DNA from: an uncultured Campylobacter sp.
GTDB lineage: Bacteria; Campylobacterota; Campylobacteria; Campylobacterales; Campylobacteraceae
Length of the DNA stretch: 8,191 nt
Reading direction: 5' to 3'
Assembly: GCF_937997465.1 (NCBI RefSeq)
Contig: NZ_CALKTQ010000135.1
Span: 1-8,191, forward strand
The notes beneath the pieces were generated by a model, which worked only from the letters and a program-made list of their open reading frames with translations, did no database searches and was not told where the DNA came from. The position numbers and the translations under genes were made by a program. Below are positions 4,880 through 8,191 of this stretch, piece by piece. Numbering within the stretch: the first letter of the stretch is position 1; each line of letters opens with the position of its first letter.

Positions 4880-5797
4880 CTACTCGTCGCCTAGTATCAT
4901 CATCTCGCTAGCGTCTTCCACCGTATCCTCATCCACCTCGGTGTTTTGGGTGCGAGCTAGCTTTAGGGCTTTTTTGTATAGCTTTGCGCTGATCCTGAAA
5001 TTTGCATAGCCGTTGGGATTTTCGCTCCACTTAAATACGTATGGATTTTGAAAAATTTGCTCGCACTCCTCGCGGCTTAGCCCTTGCATTACCCACTTGC
5101 CGCAAATTCTGCTATATAGCTGCTTTAGCTCGCCGTTTTTGCCGCGTAGGTTTTTAATGAGGATATATGTGCCGCATAGCACGATCGGAGTTCCCGTAAA
5201 ATCATAAATACGGCGTAGATCTTCAAGACTTCTTACGCTTAGATGCTCGGCCTCGTCGACCAGGATCACCTTGTCCGTATTTGGCTTGTTTAAAAAATCC
5301 ACGATAGCCCTATGTTTATCGCTTGCTTTTTTGCCAGATACGCTCAAATTTAGCTTTAGCAGCAGCTCGTCCAAAAATGCCGCGGCGTTAGTGTTTAGCG
5401 TAGCCTCTATGAGCACGGCGTTAGGGTATTTTTGCTTTGCGGCTTTCATTATGACGCTTTTGCCGGTGCCAGGTTCTCCATAGATAACCGCCATCTCGCG
5501 ATCTTCTATGGTATCGTCTATGACGAACATCGCGCTTGAAAAATCATGCGTAAAATACGGCACAAATTCTTCGTCCGTTGCCGCTTCTTTGCTCTTTTTA
5601 AGCGCCTTTTGGTTATGATTTCTCATCACTTTTACTATATCCGCGGCGAGGCCTTCATTATCGCCCGGATATTTCCCGTTTAAAAACTGGCTTATCTGAG
5701 TAGGACTTACCCCTATGGCGCGCGCTACGGCGCTTTGAGAAGTCGAGGTTTGCTCGATAAAGCTTCTTAACTCGGATCTTACGAGTTCTAGATCCAT
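4880..5797 (-). CDS. MuB-like AAA+ ATPase, transposition target-capture protein
   Basis: In Mu, MuB binds DNA with ATP, captures target DNA, stimulates the MuA transposase and gives target immunity. This 305-aa protein (Mu B is 312 aa) has the same plan. It has an N-terminal lambda-repressor-like HTH (about residues 18-45, SQSAVARAIGVSPTQISQFL). The ATPase core follows, with Walker A GEPGTGKS (107-114), Walker B VILVDEAEH (177-185), a sensor-1-like segment GTPIVLCGT (202-210) and a possible arginine finger at 230 (LYSRI). The C-terminal helical part is about 240-305. The start at 5797 has AAAAAAGGAG upstream. It follows the transposase after array C, as B follows A in Mu. Confidence 0.94.
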   Translation of the reverse strand: MDLELVRSELRSFIEQTSTSQSAVARAIGVSPTQISQFLNGKYPGDNEGLAADIVKVMRNHNQKALKKSKEAATDEEFVPYFTHDFSSAMFVIDDTIEDREMAVIYGEPGTGKSVIMKAAKQKYPNAVLIEATLNTNAAAFLDELLLKLNLSVSGKKASDKHRAIVDFLNKPNTDKVILVDEAEHLSVRSLEDLRRIYDFTGTPIVLCGTYILIKNLRGKNGELKQLYSRICGKWVMQGLSREECEQIFQNPYVFKWSENPNGYANFRISAKLYKKALKLARTQNTEVDEDTVEDASEMMILGDE

Positions 5798-5818
5798 TTT
5801 CGCTCCTTTTTTAGATTT

Positions 5819-5887
5819 TTTAAGGTTTTTTAAAAGCGTTTAAAAACACGTTTAATGCGCATTTAACGCCTTTAAAAAGCCTTTAAT
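5819..5887. repeat. Phased TTTAAA array C (seven cores) between the transposase and MuB genes
   Basis: Seven TTTAAA-like cores start at 5819, 5829, 5839, 5851, 5862, 5871 and 5882, a mean step of 10.5 bp, in the 90-bp gap. Some cores are TTTAAT, TTTAAG or TTTAAC. It shares tttaaaaagcctttaat (5871-5887) exactly with array A. Around 5850-5869 is a near-palindrome centred on TGCGCA, with CGTTTAA on one side and TTTAACG on the other. The GGGCTT/AAGCCC hairpin of arrays A and B is absent. Confidence 0.78.
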
Positions 5888-7762
5888 TTAGGCTCTTTTT
5901 CGCATCATATTTTCAACGTATCCGCCGCTTCTCTTTTCCTTTTTAGGCTTAGCGACGTTTTGTAACATTGCGTCGCTTATTTGGCCATTTTTCATTAAAT
6001 TTGCCGCTTTTTCGGCCTGAGTTTTTATCATCTCGCCTACTGCGTTGTTTGCTGCCCTAGGCATAGGATATTTAGCGCGAGGCAGATGCTCGTAAGATAC
6101 TTTGATCACTCCCACCTTGCCCTTGCTCATAGCGACTCTTGCTTTTTCTACTCGTTTTTGCGCCTCTCTTAACTCTTTTTCAAAGAGTTTTACTTCGGCT
6201 TTAGCTTGCTCTTTGGTTACGCCTTCTTTATTGTTTACAGCCATACCTATAAAATCGCGCTTTTCGTTAAATACGAATAGCTGAGAGGTGTTATTTAGGT
6301 TTATAGAAAACGAAATTTGGCTATATCTAAACAGCCCAGAGAACACGTACGTATCGCCTAGATACTGGATGCCTTTTTTATTGCCGCCTTTTACGGTCTT
6401 TATGCCTCCGACTAGAGCCATAACCTCGTATTCGTGCATATATACGGCTTCTTCTACTTTTTCGTCGTATAGTTCTCTAGGCAGCTTTTTATCTTTGCCA
6501 AACGCCGTATTATTGATCGTGCCCTCTGCATACATATCAAGCAGCGCGGTTACTTCTTCTAGGCTCATGAGGTTTTCTAGGCGGGTCTTTTCGCCTTTTT
6601 TGACTCTTTTATCGGCCTTGCCGTATAACCCCTCAAGCCCTACGCGTTCGGCGACGCAGCTTCCTATATATCCGGCTAGTGCGGCCGTAAAGTTGCTTTG
6701 CAAGACGCCGAAATTTCGCTCCACGAACGGCTTTTTCCATCCGCTATACGGCGTTACGGCGTGATACTCGATACCAAGCTCTGTAACGGCGCTTTGCACG
6801 GCGCCCGACAAAAAGGCCTTGCCGTTATCGCCGCGGATCACGGCCGGCTTTCCGTAGCGAAGTATGTATTTAGCCAGACATCTTTGCACCGCGAGCGAGT
6901 TTTCGCTCTCGCACATCTGATATACTCTTACGTGGCTATATACGTCTATGATAGAGATGATGCAAAATCTCTTTTGCAGCTTCTTAGCATCGTCTTCGCT
7001 CATACCTAGCATCTTTGCTAGAGTCGTATTTATGCAGATCATATCAAGGCTCGTGGCGTCTATTTCCACGACCTGGTTTATGCTCGTGATATTCCAGTTC
7101 ATATCGCCGATTGCAGGCTGCTTCATACCTCTTGCTTTATCTACGCCGTGTCTTCTTACGACGTCGGCCAAAGGATTATCGTTTCGCCATTTTTGCACGT
7201 AGCGATATACTGCGCTTACGGTTATAGGAGTCTTTCTTTTTGCGTAGGTATTTGCTAGCAAATCGACGTCCAGCGCGTCTTTTACGGCTAGATATTCGTT
7301 TAGCTTTTGACAGATTGCCGCCGCATCTATGCGCTTGTTTGAGGCGAGGATCAGCTCATTAAACTTATCTTCTAACCCGTAAGCCTCGATTAGGCTTTGC
7401 TTGCGCGAGGCTCGTGCGTCCACGAGTCCCTCTATGCCCTCGGTTTCATATGCTCTTTGCCAAGCAAATAGCTTGTTCTGAGTCAAATTTACAGAGTACA
7501 TCCTATGGTTATTTATGTACTCTATAAATTGGGCTACTTTTACGCCTTTGCTCTTTGCCCTGGCGTATTCTTTTAGGATCATCTCTTTTTGCTGAGCTTC
7601 AAGACCTTTTTTGGTTTTTGAGAGTTCGACCCTGATCTGCGCGTCGGTCTTTGTTTGAGGCAAGCAAAGGGTAGCGGGCAAATTTACTCCGCCCGCTCCT
7701 AAATTTAACCCGCCTTGCTCTACCACCTCGCACTCTATAGCCTCGTCTTTTCCATACGACAT
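5888..7762 (-). CDS. MuA-like DDE transposase
   Basis: Catalyses strand transfer of the phage ends into target DNA. The predicted 624-aa form (MuA is 663 aa) has an N-terminal DNA-binding region with a helix-turn-helix around residues 90-115 (SVNLTQNKLFAWQRAYETEG). An rve-type catalytic core follows, with D235 (VVEIDATSLD), D312 (IRGDNGKAF) and E348 (KPFVERNF), the last two 36 residues apart. A beta-rich domain of the Mu transposase C-terminal type comes next (YLGDTYVFSG, then INLNNTSQLFVFN). The tail is charged and helical and would be the MuB-interacting end. The start is uncertain. I chose ATG 7762, 8 bases after the upstream stop, although its SD is poor. The frame stays open to the right edge, with TTG 8098 as one alternative, but that extension is polar low-complexity sequence over two better small genes. 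Confidence 0.93.
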   Translation of the reverse strand: MSYGKDEAIECEVVEQGGLNLGAGGVNLPATLCLPQTKTDAQIRVELSKTKKGLEAQQKEMILKEYARAKSKGVKVAQFIEYINNHRMYSVNLTQNKLFAWQRAYETEGIEGLVDARASRKQSLIEAYGLEDKFNELILASNKRIDAAAICQKLNEYLAVKDALDVDLLANTYAKRKTPITVSAVYRYVQKWRNDNPLADVVRRHGVDKARGMKQPAIGDMNWNITSINQVVEIDATSLDMICINTTLAKMLGMSEDDAKKLQKRFCIISIIDVYSHVRVYQMCESENSLAVQRCLAKYILRYGKPAVIRGDNGKAFLSGAVQSAVTELGIEYHAVTPYSGWKKPFVERNFGVLQSNFTAALAGYIGSCVAERVGLEGLYGKADKRVKKGEKTRLENLMSLEEVTALLDMYAEGTINNTAFGKDKKLPRELYDEKVEEAVYMHEYEVMALVGGIKTVKGGNKKGIQYLGDTYVFSGLFRYSQISFSINLNNTSQLFVFNEKRDFIGMAVNNKEGVTKEQAKAEVKLFEKELREAQKRVEKARVAMSKGKVGVIKVSYEHLPRAKYPMPRAANNAVGEMIKTQAEKAANLMKNGQISDAMLQNVAKPKKEKRSGGYVENMMRKRA

Positions 7763-7770
7763 GGGCGCGG

Positions 7771-7971
7771 CTATGCCGTTTGCGCCTCTTTGGCTCTCGA
7801 CCCCACTCTGAAGCCGTAGACCCCGTTGCTCGTTATGCGCACATTGGTATAGCCCATCTCCCGCATACGCATCGCTATATGCTTTTGCTTCTCCTCGCTC
7901 ATCGTCTTTTGCGTATGAGCTATCGCTCGTGTAGTTACTTCCTTGGTTACGTCCATCGCCTCTATTTGCAT
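7771..7971 (-). CDS. Small phage protein upstream of the transposase, 66 aa
   Basis: Unrecognised. It is a charged helical N-terminal half (MDVTKEVTTRAIAHTQ, then MSEEKQKHIAMRMREMGY) followed by a short beta-like tail (TNVRITSNGVYGFRVGSR). It occupies the position of Ner in Mu, just before A, but I see no clear helix-turn-helix, so I do not call it Ner. The start at 7971 is supported by AAAGGA (7978-7983) at good spacing. Its codons are ordinary for this window, whereas the overlapping transposase frame uses rarer ones here. It ends 8 bases before the chosen transposase start, so reinitiation could translate the transposase. Confidence 0.68.
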   Translation of the reverse strand: MQIEAMDVTKEVTTRAIAHTQKTMSEEKQKHIAMRMREMGYTNVRITSNGVYGFRVGSRAKEAQTA

Positions 7972-7992
7972 CGCTTGTCCTTTGGTTTGAAT

Positions 7993-8112
7993 TTATCTGC
8001 GTCTGCTCTTGATCTCGTCGATCACCTGTATTAGCGAAGCCAGCGCCAAAAACGCCACCGTTGCCGCCCCAAATATCATCACTATCGCTAGTGTCCAACT
8101 TAGTATCTCCAT
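7993..8112 (-). CDS. Single-pass membrane micro-protein, 39 aa
   Basis: A short gene with a clear SD: GGAGAG (8117-8122) four bases before ATG 8112. The product begins MEILSWTLAIVMIFGAATVA, continues through a hydrophobic helix to about residue 30, and ends with a charged tail, IDEIKSRRR. The layout is that of a one-helix inner-membrane protein with a basic cytoplasmic end. It is 21 bases before the 66-aa gene and in the same frame. I do not recognise it. The SD, the hydrophobic pattern and the charged end make chance unlikely, but its size keeps confidence moderate. Confidence 0.62.
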   Translation of the reverse strand: MEILSWTLAIVMIFGAATVAFLALASLIQVIDEIKSRRR

Positions 8113-8191
8113 CGCTCTCTCCGTTAGTGAAATTTAAGAGGCGGGCGTGGGCGTCTTTTTCCCAATTTACCCTAGATGCCTTGCCCGCCTG
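8113..8191 (-). other. Right-edge segment; transposase frame still open
   Basis: No complete gene is visible. The minus-strand frame shared with the transposase is open to the edge (QAGKASRVNWEKDAHARLLN and onward), while the other two frames stop at 8174-8172 and 8169-8167. An 8-bp inverted repeat, AGGCGGGC (8139-8146) and GCCCGCCT (8183-8190), spans 36 bases. Whether this holds the end of an upstream gene or part of a longer transposase frame cannot be told here. Confidence 0.4.

Noticed and set aside
6288..6764. Long plus-strand frame (158 codons) inside the transposase gene
   Set aside because: It is antisense to the conserved DDE region, has no SD and reads as Ser/Pro/Leu-rich shadow sequence.
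5888..8098. Transposase annotated from TTG 8098 (736 aa)
   Set aside because: There is no SD at 8098, and the extra 112 residues are polar low-complexity sequence overlying two SD-preceded small genes; kept as a finding rather than as the main call.
8139..8190. AGGCGGGC...GCCCGCCT inverted repeat as a prophage end or terminator
   Set aside because: The arms are only 8 bp with a 36-base spacer and no T-tract; no att-like or Mu-end-like site is recognisable.

Overview
The window looks like the early, replicative region of a Mu-like (transposable) prophage in an epsilonproteobacterium, most likely one of the moderate-GC Campylobacter species. The host assignment is inferred from codon use, SD style and the set of phage genes; no host marker gene is present. 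All supported genes are on the minus strand, so transcription runs from the right edge (8191) to the left edge (1).

In transcription order: a 39-aa membrane micro-protein (8112-7993) and a 66-aa protein (7971-7771) lead into a MuA-type DDE transposase (7762-5888). A phased TTTAAA array (5819-5887) separates it from a MuB-type AAA+ ATPase with an N-terminal HTH (5797-4880). Next come a miniature sigma-70 region-4-like DNA-binding protein (4876-4676) and a small protein with a secretion or membrane signal (4671-4471). A GC-rich hairpin, a large dyad and a -10-like hexamer at 4410-4458 suggest a transcriptional break and restart.

The second block has a 104-aa phage protein (4353-4039), a DUF2303/YfdQ-like protein (4019-3249), a DUF4406 deoxyribosyltransferase-fold protein (3191-2820), a small basic protein (2706-2494) and the host-nuclease inhibitor Gam (2503-2015). 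After a second array (1947-2013) come an unrecognised 124-aa protein (1928-1554) and an 82-aa two-helix membrane protein (1560-1312). After a third array (1249-1316) come a 152-aa protein (1247-789) and a DNA cytosine-5 methyltransferase that runs off the left edge (792-1).

Together, MuA and MuB would drive replicative transposition, Gam would protect free DNA ends, and the methyltransferase would protect phage DNA from restriction. The sigma-like protein and the 4410-4458 dyad are the visible candidates for transcriptional control.

The most unusual feature is a family of three intergenic arrays, each with seven TTTAAA-like cores spaced about one helical turn apart, all in the same orientation. 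Two of them bracket a two-gene cassette like direct repeats. I see no tRNA, rRNA, CRISPR array, insertion sequence or prophage end in the window.
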